From an uncultured Tissierellia bacterium (GTDB taxonomy: Bacteria > Bacillota > Clostridia > Tissierellales > Peptoniphilaceae), in assembly GCA_902489375.1 (NCBI GenBank), contig CABTZP010000054.1, forward strand, positions 1-9,069: a stretch of DNA of 9,069 nt. The letters are read 5' to 3'. The translations under genes were made by a program, and so were the position numbers. Every line of letters starts with the position of its first letter. Positions within the stretch are counted from its first letter, which is position 1. Positions 8,534-9,069 of this stretch are shown in pieces. Under the pieces are notes generated by a model that did no database searches, had not been told where the DNA came from, and was given only the letters and a program-made list of their open reading frames with translations.

Positions 8534-9069
8534 GATCTCCTCCTTCTTCCGAAAGCCTGGCATTTTCCTCGGCAAGCCTTTGCGTTTCCTCCAGATATTG
8601 GCTGATTTTGGCTTCATATCCCCTTTCCTGGGGCCTATAAAACTTGTTATCCATTATCGCAAAAGGAAGGTATTTTTGCAAGATTGCCGCCCCTGGAAAG
8701 GCGTGCGGATACTGGTATTCGAGCCCTCTTCCCAAAGCTTTCGCCCCTGAATAATGGGCGTCTTTGAGGTAAGCGGGAATGTCCATAGGAGGATTTTTTT
8801 TCACAAAATCCAGGGCCGCGTCAATGGCAAGATAGGAGGAATTGCTTTTCGGCGAACCGGCTAAAAAGAGCGTCGCTTGGGCAAGGATGATTCTCGCTTC
8901 AGGCATTCCTATCTTGGAGACTTCCTGAAAACAGGCGTTGGCGACGAGTATTCCCATGGGCTCGGCATTGCCAATATCTTCTGAGGCGAGGATGCAGAGC
9001 CTTCGCGCAATAAATAGAGGATCTTCCCCGCCGGCAAGCATTCTCGCCAGATAATAGATCGCCGCATCA
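8523..9069 (-). CDS. rarA: RarA/MgsA replication-associated ATPase, C-terminal part (cut by window edge)
   Basis: This is the C-terminal 181 or so residues of the RarA/MgsA/WRNIP1 AAA+ family, which act at stalled replication forks. The frame stays open to the window end (codons before the first internal ATG read DAAIYYLARM), so the 5' part lies to the right of 9069. Recognisable family stretches are AGGEDPLFIARRLCILASED, EDIGNAEP, GMPEARIILAQATLFLAGSP and KSNSSYLAIDAAL, then the YLKDAHYSGAKALGRGLEYQ and YPHAFPG region. These make up the helical tetramerisation domain; the ATPase domain with the Walker motifs is outside the window. The stop TAA at 8523-8525 lies inside the first codons of asnS, and the asnS ribosome site lies within the last rarA codons. 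It heads the visible rarA-asnS-leuS-regulator run. Confidence 0.92.
   Translation of the reverse strand, partial: DAAIYYLARMLAGGEDPLFIARRLCILASEDIGNAEPMGILVANACFQEVSKIGMPEARIILAQATLFLAGSPKSNSSYLAIDAALDFVKKNPPMDIPAYLKDAHYSGAKALGRGLEYQYPHAFPGAAILQKYLPFAIMDNKFYRPQERGYEAKISQYLEETQRLAEENARLSEEGGDHAH

Noticed and set aside
8534..8617. Longer AsnS with 28 extra N-terminal residues
   Set aside because: The extension lies inside rarA and is not family-like; the ATG at 8533 has a good AAGGAGG site.

Overview
The window looks like a piece of a Bacillota genome, probably a clostridial lineage. The reasons are strong AGGAGG-type ribosome sites, moderate GC, a RarA to Rrf2-regulator neighbourhood, and a type I restriction-modification (R-M) locus of the kind common in anaerobic Clostridia. 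This is judged from protein character only; no database search was possible. Every supportable gene lies on the minus strand, so the locus reads from right to left.

Right part (9069 to 4142), housekeeping: the 3' end of rarA (replication-associated AAA+ ATPase, cut by the window edge), asnS (asparaginyl-tRNA synthetase, overlapping rarA by 11 bases), leuS (leucyl-tRNA synthetase), and an IscR-like Rrf2 regulator with three cluster-type cysteines. Spacing is tight and only one strong terminator is visible, after the regulator, so the four genes may share a transcript. The regulator carries an eight-C homopolymer directly after its last cluster cysteine.

Boundary (4141 to 3957): a 16-bp hairpin with a T tract, fully paired only when read on the minus strand, closes the housekeeping unit. 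A candidate promoter and an AGGAGG site then start the next operon.

Left part (3956 to 1), accessory: a type I R-M operon in the order hsdM (N6-adenine methyltransferase), a RhuM-family gene, hsdS (specificity subunit). Both junctions are ATGA stop/start overlaps, which suggests translational coupling. No hsdR is visible; it may lie beyond the left edge. HsdS and HsdM would form the modification enzyme, with HsdS choosing the DNA target. The RhuM protein has no established job here.

The most interesting part is hsdS, which shows three separate kinds of change. (1) A tract of 11.75 copies of a 4-bp unit at its 3' end is a likely phase-variation switch: one of the three possible exit frames stays open to the window edge, while the frame in this sequence stops within three codons. 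(2) A 12-bp in-frame duplication encodes a TAEL-type spacer between the two target-recognition halves, the class of repeat known to alter half-site spacing in the EcoR124 family. (3) A one-base frameshift at an A5 run in the first recognition domain breaks the gene as written. Whether that break is real or a sequencing error cannot be decided from one sequence.
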